DNA from: a virus | Length of the DNA: 38,936 bases | Virus record (IMG/VR): IMGVR_UViG_3300048839_000281 | Location: 1-38,936 of that record | Direction: 5' to 3' (one strand) | Shown here: positions 1 through 7,828 of the stretch, in pieces | Numbering within the stretch: the first letter of the stretch is position 1 | Layout: the number at the start of each line of letters is the position of its first letter | Translations under genes and position numbers: made by a program | The notes under the pieces: generated by a model | Database searches by the model: none | What the model was told of the DNA's origin: nothing | The model's input: only the letters and a program-made list of their open reading frames with translations

Positions 1-127
1 CCTCAGTACGGAACAAAGTCACCAGACACTTGCTGGCGCATGGAAAAAGATGTGGTCTACTTTGGCCACGATGGGCGCTACCGCATCTTGGGTTATGAAC
101 CCAACCAACTCAACGTCATCCGAACCG
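1..127. repeat. Direct terminal repeat, left copy (circle junction)
   Basis: These 127 bases are identical to the last 127 bases of the window (38810-38936). The open reading frame entering at 38810 continues in frame from base 1. Because the length equals a common assembler k-mer size, the simplest reading is a circular or circularly permuted molecule written out with one overlap, rather than a biological terminal repeat. Confidence 0.95.
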
Positions 128-822
128 CCGACATTTCAAATCGTATTCAGCCAGAACTTGATGTCCTCGACAAATCAAACTTGGACAACTTTTTTGGGGT
201 ATTTTTCGAGCAGAAATACATGGTGTGCAATGGCTCAAAAGCCTTCCCATATGATCGGCGCTACACTGGTTTCTTGGGCGAGTGGACGAACATGAACTTT
301 TCTCGGTTTATTATCTGGGACAAGGGCAGTGGTAAAGAGCGATTGTTTGGTGCGCGAAAAACTGGCGGAGGCATTGATGAACTGCTAGTTGAAGGCACTT
401 GGGATGACAACGGCGACACCGTTGACTGTTTCATTCGGTTCAAGCGTATTGACGGGGAGTTAGACTCTCTCAAATACTTCCACTACACCAAGTTCAAATT
501 GAAGTTCCCACGTGGCCAAGTTACTTTCTTGACCTACCGTGACGGCGCAAACCTGCTGGATACCACCTCGCTTTCGTTTAGTGTGGGCGGTGGTATTGGT
601 GAGTTTATGTTCGATGAAGCAATGTTTGATGAGGGTTTGGATATTGAAGAAGTCGAGGATGCAGTGCAATATGTAACTAAGGATCTGGAAGTTGAGGCGT
701 ATTCGTACTATCATCAATTAGTAGTTCAAGCGAACGAATACAATCACTGTCTTGTGCAGACCATGGCTGGTCGATATGAGGAAGAGGATGACGACTATCG
801 CCGAGACGAAAGGGTAATCTAA
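1..822 (+). CDS. Beta-propeller-like tail hub/stabilisation protein, C-terminal part
   Basis: This is the 3' part of the gene that starts at 37715 and crosses the circle junction; joined, it is 638 aa. An ATG at 40 is internal (it is also present at 38849), so it is not the start. The visible part has repeated short beta-strand blades with aromatic and glycine turns (for example YFGHDGRYRILGYEP and WTNMNFSRFIIWD), as in propeller-type proteins that form the tail hub or plug packaged DNA in podoviruses. The C-terminus is strongly acidic (EEEDDDYRRDE). It is followed after 2 bases by the next virion gene. The family assignment rests on position and fold-like pattern, so the exact role (DNA stabilisation, tail tube or receptor-binding hub) is uncertain. 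Confidence 0.7.
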   Translation, partial: PQYGTKSPDTCWRMEKDVVYFGHDGRYRILGYEPNQLNVIRTADISNRIQPELDVLDKSNLDNFFGVFFEQKYMVCNGSKAFPYDRRYTGFLGEWTNMNFSRFIIWDKGSGKERLFGARKTGGGIDELLVEGTWDDNGDTVDCFIRFKRIDGELDSLKYFHYTKFKLKFPRGQVTFLTYRDGANLLDTTSLSFSVGGGIGEFMFDEAMFDEGLDIEEVEDAVQYVTKDLEVEAYSYYHQLVVQANEYNHCLVQTMAGRYEEEDDDYRRDERVI

Positions 823-824
823 CT

Positions 825-1850
825 ATGGCCAATACAACACCACATCTACTACCTCGAGGAGAGCGCTTATTGCAGGGAGCAATTGCTGACCTGCTCAGTG
901 ATAGTGCAACAGAAATTGAAGTCAACAACCCCCCCTCGGTGGACGAGTTGCCTACTTATTTTGAACTCGATCCAAGCTCTGACAATCCTGAAACCATCCG
1001 AGTCTTTGATGTCTCGAGTAACACCATCTACTTTGAGCGTGGTGTCTACAACTCTGGCGTAGGTCGAGAGCATCTTCCTAACACTCCATACAAACAAAAA
1101 ATTACTTCCCAGCACTGGAAAAAAGTTGTTGATGCGGTCGAGCAAGGCTACATGCCAGAAGATCCATCACTCACTTTAGTGCGTGACAGCGCCACTCAGT
1201 TTACCGTTGAAGGCGTTGACCGAACCGATTATTACATTGACGGTCGGGTGCTTCGTTTCAACAGCTCTGACGCTAACACGGCAACCGTTGAGTCGTCCGT
1301 CCTCTCGACTGGAGACACGGTTGTGACACTGAAAACAGGGAGTGGCACAGTGCCTTCTCCGCTCAATAGCGTTGAGTTGTCGATCCAACCAAGAGGCTAC
1401 ACCCACCCACTTTCAAACGTCACAGAAATGAAGAACGCAATTGATGGGGAAAGTGCGACTGCGGTGGTAAGTGAAAACGGAATTGTCGATCACGTCAAAG
1501 CGTTCACCCCAGAATGGGTTGATCTCACTTCTGCTTCAAACGCCACCGAAATTGATTGGGCTGACGGCGTAAATCGAAAGTTTCGGTTTACAGAACTTGA
1601 TGAGGACACCACTCTCACATTCACCAACCCCCTCGAAGGTCAAGTTATTATTCTTCGAGTTCCGCAAGACTCAACGGGTGGTTGGACAATCACCTGGCCA
1701 AGTGGCATTTCTTGGGCGGGGGGCGCAGCTCCAGATCAAGCTGAAACATTAAGTACCACCGACCTATATGGCTTTGTATGTACTGATGACACACCCGCTT
1801 CCGAGACGTTTGATGGAGTTGTAATAGCAACTGAGATGGCGACACCATAA
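825..1850 (+). CDS. Tail fibre/tail-spike-type virion protein (unknown fold)
   Basis: A 341-aa protein, rich in Thr, Ser, Val and Asp with few Cys or Lys, as in beta-rich phage surface proteins. Residues 1-110 look like a particle-attachment module, with short strands typical of proteins that sit after the tail hub. The C-terminal part, from about residue 225, alternates hydrophobic strands with turns (WADGVNRKFRFTEL, GGWTITWPSGISW), typical of a trimeric fibre tip. It follows the propeller gene by 2 bases and overlaps nothing. An AAAGGG lies 14 bases before its ATG, so translation may be coupled to the gene upstream. Role inferred from composition and position. Confidence 0.6.
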   Translation: MANTTPHLLPRGERLLQGAIADLLSDSATEIEVNNPPSVDELPTYFELDPSSDNPETIRVFDVSSNTIYFERGVYNSGVGREHLPNTPYKQKITSQHWKKVVDAVEQGYMPEDPSLTLVRDSATQFTVEGVDRTDYYIDGRVLRFNSSDANTATVESSVLSTGDTVVTLKTGSGTVPSPLNSVELSIQPRGYTHPLSNVTEMKNAIDGESATAVVSENGIVDHVKAFTPEWVDLTSASNATEIDWADGVNRKFRFTELDEDTTLTFTNPLEGQVIILRVPQDSTGGWTITWPSGISWAGGAAPDQAETLSTTDLYGFVCTDDTPASETFDGVVIATEMATP

Positions 1851-1851
1851 T

Positions 1852-3153
1852 ATGCCTATAGAAATTGCATCACTACCAGGGATTTTACAATCGGGGTTGC
1901 TTGCTTATTACAAGTTTGACTCAGGCGCACTCACCACTGATAGTTCGGGAAATGGCAAAACACTTACTGCTGACAATTCTCCCGCTGATATTGCAATGGA
2001 TTTTGGTAATGGTGGCGACTTAGGCACCGCCAATACAAACAAGCGCTTCCGCATTGCTGCTTCTACCCTGGGACTAAATCTCATAACAGACTGGTCGTTC
2101 GTTTATCGTTTTAAGATGCGAGCCGAAATTGCTTCTGGTGTTTGGGAAATAATGCATATTGATGACCCCACAGGGAAAGCTAAGTTGTATGTGCAATATC
2201 AATACAATAGTGGCACTCGAAAAATTGTGGTGAACCAGGACAGATGGGTAATTACTGGCATTTCTATTGTTAATCACACAGTTACTCTAGGAACCGCTAG
2301 TGAGCATACTCTTGCGTTTACTAAAAAAGGCGGAGTTATTCGTGTTTATTTAGATAACACCTGGGTTGGGACTGCTGCTTCGGGCGATCTCTCAACCATT
2401 GGTGACACCAATCCTGGGGATAATGTCTACCTTGGGAGTGACGCTTCGGCTAACTATTCTTCGATTGCTATTGATGAGGCTGCTTTCTGGAGTCGAGGAC
2501 TGGAACGCTCAGAGGTTCATGCTTTACATGACGGTGTTGAGTCAGTTGCCACCGTGGTGGTAGATGCAGCAACTTATATTTCAGCCCAAGGAGCGACCAC
2601 CAATTATCGACAATCTCACGCCTTTTTGACCGTAGGTGAATGGAATGGTGGAACTCAGCAAGATAGAGGTATCATTAAAATGCCAAACCTCGCTAGTTTG
2701 CTTCCAGCTGACGCAACAATTACTGCGGTCAACTTGAGAATATATGATGAAGCAGTCAACTACTCTTCTAACGATAGAACCATGCGTGTATATCGTATCA
2801 AGAGAACAGTAAACCCAGATCAGGTTACTTGGAATGTTTACTCATCTGGAAACTCTTGGTCTACAGCTGGCGCTGGAAACACTACTAACGACCGAGAAGC
2901 TACCGACATTGGCTCACTCTCGTTCCCAGCCACCGAAGTAAACCAGTATTACACTATCCCGCTTGATGCAACAAAAATCCAAGAGTTTTATTCTGGAGTC
3001 TTTACAGGCAATGCGCTGTTGCTACAGTTTGATACAGAAAACAACGACATGCACCAGTTTAGTGATGAGCTTGATACCAACCCACCATACTTACAAATCA
3101 CATATAGCTTGCCAGGTGGAGGAGGCGGAGCCTTCTTGCTCAACTTCGTTTGA
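1852..3153 (+). CDS. LamG-like + DNRLRE-domain surface adhesin
   Basis: A 433-aa protein with two recognisable modules. Residues 10-215 match a concanavalin/LamG-like fold: LLAYYKFDSGALTTDSSGNG at the start and IDEAAFWSRGLERSEVHALH at the end are typical edges of that fold. Residues 235-425 match the DNRLRE type (ATYISAQGATTNYRQSH; a strand block near YLQITYS at the end). Both modules are common on extracellular carbohydrate-binding proteins, so a host-surface binding role is likely. The C-terminus is a glycine run followed by hydrophobic residues (PGGGGGAFLLNFV). The start codon follows the previous stop by one base (TAATATG). Confidence 0.7.
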   Translation: MPIEIASLPGILQSGLLAYYKFDSGALTTDSSGNGKTLTADNSPADIAMDFGNGGDLGTANTNKRFRIAASTLGLNLITDWSFVYRFKMRAEIASGVWEIMHIDDPTGKAKLYVQYQYNSGTRKIVVNQDRWVITGISIVNHTVTLGTASEHTLAFTKKGGVIRVYLDNTWVGTAASGDLSTIGDTNPGDNVYLGSDASANYSSIAIDEAAFWSRGLERSEVHALHDGVESVATVVVDAATYISAQGATTNYRQSHAFLTVGEWNGGTQQDRGIIKMPNLASLLPADATITAVNLRIYDEAVNYSSNDRTMRVYRIKRTVNPDQVTWNVYSSGNSWSTAGAGNTTNDREATDIGSLSFPATEVNQYYTIPLDATKIQEFYSGVFTGNALLLQFDTENNDMHQFSDELDTNPPYLQITYSLPGGGGGAFLLNFV

Positions 3154-3165
3154 TCTGGGTATACT
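3136..3165 (+). promoter_or_regulatory. Leaderless-type promoter for the 3172 gene
   Basis: TTGCTC at 3136-3141, an 18-base spacer and TATACT at 3160-3165. The ATG at 3172 lies exactly 6 bases after the -10 box, so the transcript should begin at or next to the start codon with no room for a ribosome binding site. It lies over the end of the adhesin gene and would give the lysis cassette its own transcription start. Confidence 0.6.
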
Positions 3166-3171
3166 AGAGCC

Positions 3172-3402
3172 ATGCCAAAACAACCTGCCGTCAATGTAGC
3201 TCTCATCAACGAAAAGATCCAAAACATCAAGGACGATGTGAAAGACCTCGAAGATACAATCAAAAAAGAGTACACACCGCTTTCAACTACCAACGCTATT
3301 GACACTCGAGTAAAGAAGTTTGAGTCCTTCTGGGATTGGGGCATTAAGATTGTACTTGGTGCGCTAATTGTTGCTATACTGGCAATAATCGGATTGAAAT
3401 AA
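3172..3402 (+). CDS. XhlA-like coiled-coil membrane protein (lysis cassette)
   Basis: A 76-aa protein: residues 10-35 form a charged coiled coil (NEKIQNIKDDVKDLEDTIKK) and residues 55-75 form one hydrophobic segment (IKIVLGALIVAILAIIGL). This layout is that of the XhlA/haemolysin-type accessory holin proteins next to phage amidases. The amidase lies two genes downstream and a second holin-like gene follows it. No ribosome binding site is visible; the ATG sits 6 bases after a -10 box, so translation is probably leaderless. Membrane function is inferred from the layout. Confidence 0.6.
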   Translation: MPKQPAVNVALINEKIQNIKDDVKDLEDTIKKEYTPLSTTNAIDTRVKKFESFWDWGIKIVLGALIVAILAIIGLK

Positions 3403-3403
3403 T

Positions 3404-4096
3404 ATGCGAAAAAATACGTTACTTGAAACAGTCACAGCCATAGTCTTTCTCATTTTTATTGGGGTGATCTTGTATTACTCGTTTTACCCATTCAAAGTTA
3501 CCACGCTCAACTCTATCGGCATTGATGGGGCAGAGTATTGTCGTGGGGATTGGGTTGAAGTTGAAATTGATTTTCAAAAACACATGGATATACAGGGCGA
3601 TATTACATGGTACATAGTTGATGGTATCGTGTATGAACTTGATGCCCCAGGCATTACTCGCCCAGGGGGCGACAATCACATCGTTACACTACGCCAAGTT
3701 CCCTACTCAATTCTCCCTGGTAGATACAATCTCCGAGTGGAGGCCGCCTACGATGTTCACCCGTTTCATAAAACCATCGTCAATACTTGGAACACCCCAA
3801 CGTTCACCGTACTTGAAGCAGATCAGTGTCCACCCATCCCAGCAAATCCAGACAAAACTCCACCTGAATTACCACAACAACCAAGACCAGTTCAAAACTC
3901 TTCGGTAGAAAGCCCCGCACCAGTGGCAGGAGCTTCGGCACAACAGTCGCCAGTCGTCAATCAACCAGAACAAAATCAGTCAGCGGTAGTGGTAACTGAG
4001 CAACAAGAACCACAAGTGGTGGTACAAGAACATCCACCCACACCAGTCAAAGACTTGCTTAAAAAAGTATTGAAGCCAGTTGGAGGACTTTTATGA
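3404..4096 (+). CDS. Membrane-anchored beta-domain protein with Pro/Gln-rich tail
   Basis: A 230-aa protein: one N-terminal membrane segment (residues 9-28, VTAIVFLIFIGVILYYSFYP), a beta-rich domain (about 30-140, with Cys at CRGDW and near DQCPP), then a long Pro/Gln/Val-rich region (about 140-210) and a basic amphipathic end (VKDLLKKVLKPVGGLL). The anchor plus a proline-rich span resembles spanin-type envelope proteins in layout only; I recognise no family. Its stop overlaps the amidase start by 4 bases (ATGA), so the two are probably co-translated and may act together in lysis. Confidence 0.6.
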   Translation: MRKNTLLETVTAIVFLIFIGVILYYSFYPFKVTTLNSIGIDGAEYCRGDWVEVEIDFQKHMDIQGDITWYIVDGIVYELDAPGITRPGGDNHIVTLRQVPYSILPGRYNLRVEAAYDVHPFHKTIVNTWNTPTFTVLEADQCPPIPANPDKTPPELPQQPRPVQNSSVESPAPVAGASAQQSPVVNQPEQNQSAVVVTEQQEPQVVVQEHPPTPVKDLLKKVLKPVGGLL

Positions 4097-4896
4097 CAAT
4101 CATTCAAAACCTCGTTACCCAAGCACAGTGGCCACTAAAGTGTCCACACCCCATGACTCCAATCGGGATCTGTGTGCATAACACCGCCAACGATGCGAGT
4201 GCAAAAAACGAAAGCAACTACATCGTCAACAACCCCGCCTCAAAAGATACCTCATACCACTTTGCTGTGGATGACAAAGAAGCCTATCAAAACTTACCAC
4301 TTGATCGAAATGGTTGGCATGCTGGGGACGGTCAGACGGGGGCTGGTAATCGAAAACACATCGGCATTGAAATATGCTACTCTAAAAGTGGTGGAGAAAA
4401 GTTTACGAAGGCAGAACAAAATGCTGCACAACTGATCGCCCAGCTTCTAAAGACACGAAATTGGGGCGTTGAGAAGGTCAAAAAACACCAAGACTTCTCG
4501 GGTAAATACTGTCCTCACCGCACTCTTGATCTGGGGTGGGATCGCTTTATCAATATGGTCAAGAAAGAATTGGAGGGCGGTATGCCAGGAGATGACTACG
4601 GCACAATTGTTGGAAAATCCACGCAGCGTGATGAGGTGGTGAGTCACTACAAGTTTGAGATTGGCACTGCGGTACCAAACGAACTGCTTGTAAAAGTTCA
4701 GGCACTTGTAACTCAGGCTGAGAAGAAGGGATATGACCGAGGCTATGAAGCTGGCAAGAAAGACGGCGCTGGGACAACCCCAACACCAGCTCCAACTACC
4801 CCATTCCCAGAAGAAGATTTTGAGGTAAATGGTGGTCAGACGAAAGAAGTAATCAACGGCGTTGAAGTTACAAAAAACTTTACAAGGAAAGGATAA
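4093..4896 (+). CDS. N-acetylmuramoyl-L-alanine amidase (Amidase_2 endolysin)
   Basis: A 267-aa enzyme that cuts the amide bond between N-acetylmuramic acid and the stem peptide. The Amidase_2 zinc site is visible: H29 (GICVHNTA), H132 (KKHQDFSG) and C140 (KYCPHR), with catalytic Glu E93 in HIGIEICY. The catalytic domain covers about residues 1-160. The rest is a spacer with a GYDRGYEAGKKDG stretch, a Thr/Pro linker and a short C-terminal segment that could bind the wall. GGAGG precedes the ATG by 7 bases. It is flanked by membrane proteins, a typical lysis cassette. Confidence 0.92.
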   Translation: MTIIQNLVTQAQWPLKCPHPMTPIGICVHNTANDASAKNESNYIVNNPASKDTSYHFAVDDKEAYQNLPLDRNGWHAGDGQTGAGNRKHIGIEICYSKSGGEKFTKAEQNAAQLIAQLLKTRNWGVEKVKKHQDFSGKYCPHRTLDLGWDRFINMVKKELEGGMPGDDYGTIVGKSTQRDEVVSHYKFEIGTAVPNELLVKVQALVTQAEKKGYDRGYEAGKKDGAGTTPTPAPTTPFPEEDFEVNGGQTKEVINGVEVTKNFTRKG

Positions 4897-4897
4897 T

Positions 4898-5140
4898 ATG
4901 GAAAGCACATTTATTGTTGGAGCCGTGATCGGCTTCACCCAACTGGTAAAGTCTGCGTTTGATAGAGACTATCGAACCTGCGTGATTATCGTTGGAGCTG
5001 CAATTATCGGAGCTTTGGCTGGTTATTTTGCCATTGACGGCGTGACCATTCCTATGGGTATTGTCTACGGGCTTACCGCTTCGGGGGTTGTAACCTTGGC
5101 TCAGGCCGCAGGTGGCCAACGTATCAGTAAAGTAGATTAG
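4898..5140 (+). CDS. Holin-like two-helix membrane protein
   Basis: An 80-aa protein. The chosen ATG at 4898 has AAGGA 7 bases upstream; a longer in-frame ATG at 4862 lies inside the amidase gene. Two hydrophobic segments (about 25-45, CVIIVGAAIIGALAGYFAI, and 50-70, IPMGIVYGLTASGVVTLAQA) follow a short amphipathic N-terminus and end in a polar tail. Size, segments and position right after the amidase fit a class II holin-like protein. No sequence family is asserted. Confidence 0.6.
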   Translation: MESTFIVGAVIGFTQLVKSAFDRDYRTCVIIVGAAIIGALAGYFAIDGVTIPMGIVYGLTASGVVTLAQAAGGQRISKVD

Positions 5141-5157
5141 CACTCATTGTCCAATAC

Positions 5158-5166
5158 TGCTATCTT
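5158..5166 (+). promoter_or_regulatory. Possible extended -10 promoter before the MazG-like gene
   Basis: TGCTATCTT is an extended -10 box (TGnTATCTT) in the 72-base gap between the holin-like and MazG-like genes. A -35 box at 17-18 bases is weak (TAGCAC). A short inverted repeat AGTTG/CAACT lies just downstream (5172-5188). Evidence is limited to these motifs. Confidence 0.3.
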
Positions 5167-5212
5167 GGCTCAGTTGCTAAAAACAACTAAGCATCAATAA
5201 AAATGGAGGTTT

Positions 5213-5635
5213 ATGTCACGTCTCGAACACGCGGTTGATGGTATAAAAACCCAACAAGATCACCGTAGAACGTGGCAGGAAGGCGATAGTGCGGAGAAAA
5301 TCGCCAACTACATTCTTGAAGAAACTGCGGAATTAGTTGAAGCCATTCAAGTTTCCTTTTTGACGGGCGATGTGTTCAGTGTGGCGAGTGAGATTGCCGA
5401 CATTTTGTTCCTTGCGCATCGACTCTGCCAAGAGTTAGGCTTCGATCCTGCCGACCTCATCGAAATGAAAACGATCCGCAACTCCATGAAGTACAACGAT
5501 GCCGTCCTCAACAACGGGTATTCACCTATTGAAGCGGCGCTGGTGGCAAAGAAAATGTGGGGTGCTATGGGCGGGGACGTGGCCTTCTCACACGCTTACC
5601 TAGAGTGTATAGTGGTTGATAGCCATGACGAATAA
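5213..5635 (+). CDS. MazG-like nucleoside triphosphate pyrophosphohydrolase
   Basis: A 140-aa all-alpha protein with the MazG/dUTPase-type metal site: EETAE at residues 36-40 and ExxD at E60-D63 (SEIADILFL). Members hydrolyse NTPs or dNTPs to monophosphates and are common in phages, where they may adjust nucleotide pools or the host alarmone response. GGAGG lies 7 bases before the ATG. The end overlaps the RusA gene by 11 bases. The C-terminal third (from about residue 100) is less typical. Confidence 0.75.
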   Translation: MSRLEHAVDGIKTQQDHRRTWQEGDSAEKIANYILEETAELVEAIQVSFLTGDVFSVASEIADILFLAHRLCQELGFDPADLIEMKTIRNSMKYNDAVLNNGYSPIEAALVAKKMWGAMGGDVAFSHAYLECIVVDSHDE

Positions 5636-6002
5636 AACCTTTTTCATTCCTGGGAATGTCCCAAGTTCAAAGAACGGCAAGCAGTGGACTGGCCGATATT
5701 TTGTGTACAGCAAAGCCACCAAGAGGTACCAAAAAGAGTCTCGGGACTGGTACTTGGTATATAGAGACGAGTTCAAAGAAATCATCAAAGATCTTCCCAA
5801 ACCACTCGTTATTGAGTTTGAGTTTGTGCGTGACTCGCACCGAAAGTTTGACTATGTGAACCCGCTCCAAACGGTGCAGGACTTTATGGTTGAGGCTGGG
5901 TGGATGGAAGATGACAATGCAGACGAACTGATCCCCAGGTTCCTGCCCTACCGATACGATAAAGAGAAACCTGGGGTGTATATTTCAGTTGTTACTTCGT
6001 AG
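5625..6002 (+). CDS. rusA: RusA-like Holliday junction resolvase
   Basis: A 125-aa protein that matches RusA in length and order. The N-terminus (FFIPGNVPSSKN) is the usual family opening, and the acidic site is D76 in RKFDYVNPLQTV, D86 in QDFM and D96-D97 in MEDDNAD. RusA cuts four-way junctions, here probably resolving replication and recombination intermediates before packaging. I chose the ATG at 5625 over an upstream TTG at 5616. It overlaps the previous gene by 11 bases, and its stop overlaps the convergent leftward gene by 11 bases. Confidence 0.88.
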   Translation: MTNKTFFIPGNVPSSKNGKQWTGRYFVYSKATKRYQKESRDWYLVYRDEFKEIIKDLPKPLVIEFEFVRDSHRKFDYVNPLQTVQDFMVEAGWMEDDNADELIPRFLPYRYDKEKPGVYISVVTS

Positions 6003-6297
6003 CTTTTTTCTTTTTCTCTTTGTGAGCAACATCGTCTTTGTGCATTTTCTCAACTATGTCAAGAAAACCTTTTGTGAAATCGATGCTTCGACCATACGCC
6101 TGAAGAACTTCATCGAGCAAGTTTCCCTGCTTGTAGAGCATCCACCCAAAGATAGCAGCCCCCGCGTTGAAGCCTAGTAAAATGCCACTCCAAGTGTTCT
6201 GGTCAGTCCAACCACCGTCAACCGTTATGTCACCGAGTTCTAGGGCTACCAGAGAGACTTGCAACACAATCAGCAAGATGCGTAAATCAATTTTCAT
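5992..6297 (-). CDS. Small membrane protein with charged C-terminus
   Basis: A 101-aa protein with two hydrophobic segments (about 6-21, RILLIVLQVSLVALEL, and 37-54, SGILLGFNAGAAIFGWML) and a Lys-rich tail (HKEKKKKATK). AAAGGA precedes its ATG by 5 bases. It is the last gene of the leftward operon and overlaps the previous gene by 4 bases and RusA by 11. Function unknown; a membrane role is all the sequence shows. Confidence 0.65.
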   Translation of the reverse strand: MKIDLRILLIVLQVSLVALELGDITVDGGWTDQNTWSGILLGFNAGAAIFGWMLYKQGNLLDEVLQAYGRSIDFTKGFLDIVEKMHKDDVAHKEKKKKATK

Positions 6298-6482
6298 TTT
6301 ATTCCTTTCTCGTTGTCCAGATTAAAAACTGCCCAGCTCACGATAGTCCCGACAATAATCGAGAGGGTGAATATCCCTAAAATCTCAATCAGTCCTTTGA
6401 ACCCAACGGTTCCAACTATCACAGTGACAAAGGCAGTAGCCACCACTCCGAGTAATATCATGGCCAGGTGTTTGTATTTCAT
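6294..6482 (-). CDS. Small two-helix membrane protein
   Basis: A 62-aa protein made almost wholly of two hydrophobic helices (about 7-27 and 32-53), with a short charged end (NLDNEKGIK). GAAAGG lies 5 bases before the ATG. It overlaps the next gene by 4 bases and is one of several tiny membrane proteins in this operon. No family recognised. Confidence 0.65.
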   Translation of the reverse strand: MKYKHLAMILLGVVATAFVTVIVGTVGFKGLIEILGIFTLSIIVGTIVSWAVFNLDNEKGIK

Positions 6483-6496
6483 GGCAACCTTTCGTT

Positions 6497-7210
6497 TTAG
6501 TACAGGCGTGTCCGCACTTTATTATTATGATTATAAATATCCTCGAGTACACGCAGATAATCTCGAGTGCTTTCGTAGGCTGGGATCTGTTTTGTGTAGG
6601 ACTCCAGCTTCTCTGCCATTCTTGACCAGTCAACATCGGGGTTGCGCAGACAGGTTCGCATTGCTCTGACAAACCCCCTGCTTCGGCGCACCTGTTGATT
6701 AGTGTGTTCGTGGAACATGTGGATTTTACCCACCACTTCATAGGCTTCGTCCATCGAGGTGACTTCAAAACCACCCGTCTTGAACTGAGCCATGTGTCCA
6801 CCTCCCCAATTTTCTTTTGAGAGTAGCCACACTGATATGCTCACTGGCAGATCGTGGTTCTCATAGAAACTTTTGAGGGTGATGTAATGCTCGTTGCCCT
6901 GTGAAGCGTAGGACTCCGCATAATCTTTGAGTCCCCACTGTCGCTGGTGAGCGTTGAGTTGCTGAACGACCTTGATCGTTGCACCCTGCACCGTGACGTA
7001 GGCGACCTCTACACCCAAACTTTCGGCTGCTAAGAGTCGATGCTGACCATCAATCACCTCCATCTTTTCATTGACCAAAATGGGGTTGTAGGGGAGTAGG
7101 TTTTGCTGCGCAATACTGGCAGCTAATTGTTTGACGTGGTTATCACTCACCTGACGGTTGCCCGTTATGGTTTTGAAAACCCGATAGTCCTTGGTACTGT
7201 TTATTTTCAT
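6497..7210 (-). CDS. ParB/Srx-fold nuclease-like protein
   Basis: A 237-aa protein with the ParB N-terminal core: SIAQQNLLPYNPILVNEKME followed by VIDGQHRLLAAESLGV (residues 52-67), where DGQHR is the family signature. In phages this fold appears in ParB-like nucleases, partition-like proteins and regulators of DNA modification. No clear ParB helix-turn-helix is visible, and the C-terminal half (from about 100) is unlike partition ParB proteins. The ribosome binding site is weak (AGAAAGAAAA). It sits in a replication-linked operon, but its role is open. Confidence 0.75.
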   Translation of the reverse strand: MKINSTKDYRVFKTITGNRQVSDNHVKQLAASIAQQNLLPYNPILVNEKMEVIDGQHRLLAAESLGVEVAYVTVQGATIKVVQQLNAHQRQWGLKDYAESYASQGNEHYITLKSFYENHDLPVSISVWLLSKENWGGGHMAQFKTGGFEVTSMDEAYEVVGKIHMFHEHTNQQVRRSRGFVRAMRTCLRNPDVDWSRMAEKLESYTKQIPAYESTRDYLRVLEDIYNHNNKVRTRLY

Positions 7211-7232
7211 GGCTTTTTTCTTTCTGTTTTTT

Positions 7233-7571
7233 TTACTTTCTAATTAGTTGAATACTTGCGAGTGGAAGTGCAGCAAAGATACACACACCAGCTATTACCA
7301 AGGCGGTTTCACTGAAACCAAAATTGATCGAGTGATTGCTCACCTCTTCAATGGTAATAAGCAGGAATGGAACCCAGATGCCGAGCATCAATATGGCTGC
7401 GATGATTTTGTTTTTCATAGCTTGTTCTCCTTTCTGTGGAGCATTATACCCCCCACTAATACGTTTTGCAATAGGGGTGGGTTTATCCAGCCAGCTACAC
7501 CCACGACTGTGGTTAGAACCAGTTCCTACATTACACTCGGGGCATCTGCCCTTGCGACTCCATCGTTTCAT
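7233..7571 (-). CDS. Zinc-finger-like + two-helix membrane protein with an internal start
   Basis: A 112-aa frame. Residues 1-51 hold a Cys/His cluster (CPECNVGTGSNHSRGC), and residues 52-112 form two membrane helices. The 7571 ATG overlaps the previous stop (ATGA) and has GGAGG 8 bases upstream, so the long form looks translatable. At 7418 (residue 52) a second ATG has a stronger AAAGGAG, and a consensus promoter lies in the coding sequence just before it. The locus may therefore make both a 112-aa protein and a 61-aa membrane protein. No family recognised. Confidence 0.6.
   Translation of the reverse strand: MKRWSRKGRCPECNVGTGSNHSRGCSWLDKPTPIAKRISGGYNAPQKGEQAMKNKIIAAILMLGIWVPFLLITIEEVSNHSINFGFSETALVIAGVCIFAALPLASIQLIRK
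7443..7460. promoter_or_regulatory. Palindromic box 1 (ATTATAC-C(n)-TAAT variant)
   Basis: ATTATACCCCCCACTAAT, 18 bases, covers the -10 box and part of the spacer of the promoter at 7443-7471. It aligns base for base with the box at 10103-10120 apart from three positions in the right half. It is the weakest palindrome of the set. Confidence 0.5.
7443..7471 (-). promoter_or_regulatory. Leftward promoter inside the zinc/membrane gene
   Basis: On the minus strand TTGCAA (7471-7466), a 17-base spacer and a perfect TATAAT (7448-7443). It is followed by the AAAGGAG ribosome binding site and the ATG at 7418. It would transcribe the membrane-protein form and the downstream ParB-like and membrane genes. 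Confidence 0.7.
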
Positions 7572-7828
7572 TTTCGATACCTCCTCAGCGCTGGTGGGGT
7601 GCAGGGAACCAGCTGTTCTACTAACTCCATGTCGTTGAGCTTCTTGCCGTTTGAGCGAACCATTTCTGGTGTCCACTCCACACTGGCATGATAGATCGCC
7701 CAATCGTGGACTTGGCCACGGGTTGCGACCCAACGAAACTCTTCACCAGTTTCAGTTTCATAAATACCTTTGGCAAAAATGCCAGGCTTCATTCTTCTAA
7801 GATTGGTTATTGTCAGACGATTTTGCAT
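7568..7828 (-). CDS. Small unknown protein
   Basis: An 86-aa soluble protein with predicted mixed strands and helices (GIFAKGIYETETGEEFRWV; NDMELVEQLVPCTPPALRR). AAGGAGG lies 6 bases before the ATG. The stop overlaps the downstream gene in an ATGA. I recognise no family; the regular ribosome binding site and tight packing support it as a real gene. Confidence 0.65.
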   Translation of the reverse strand: MQNRLTITNLRRMKPGIFAKGIYETETGEEFRWVATRGQVHDWAIYHASVEWTPEMVRSNGKKLNDMELVEQLVPCTPPALRRYRK

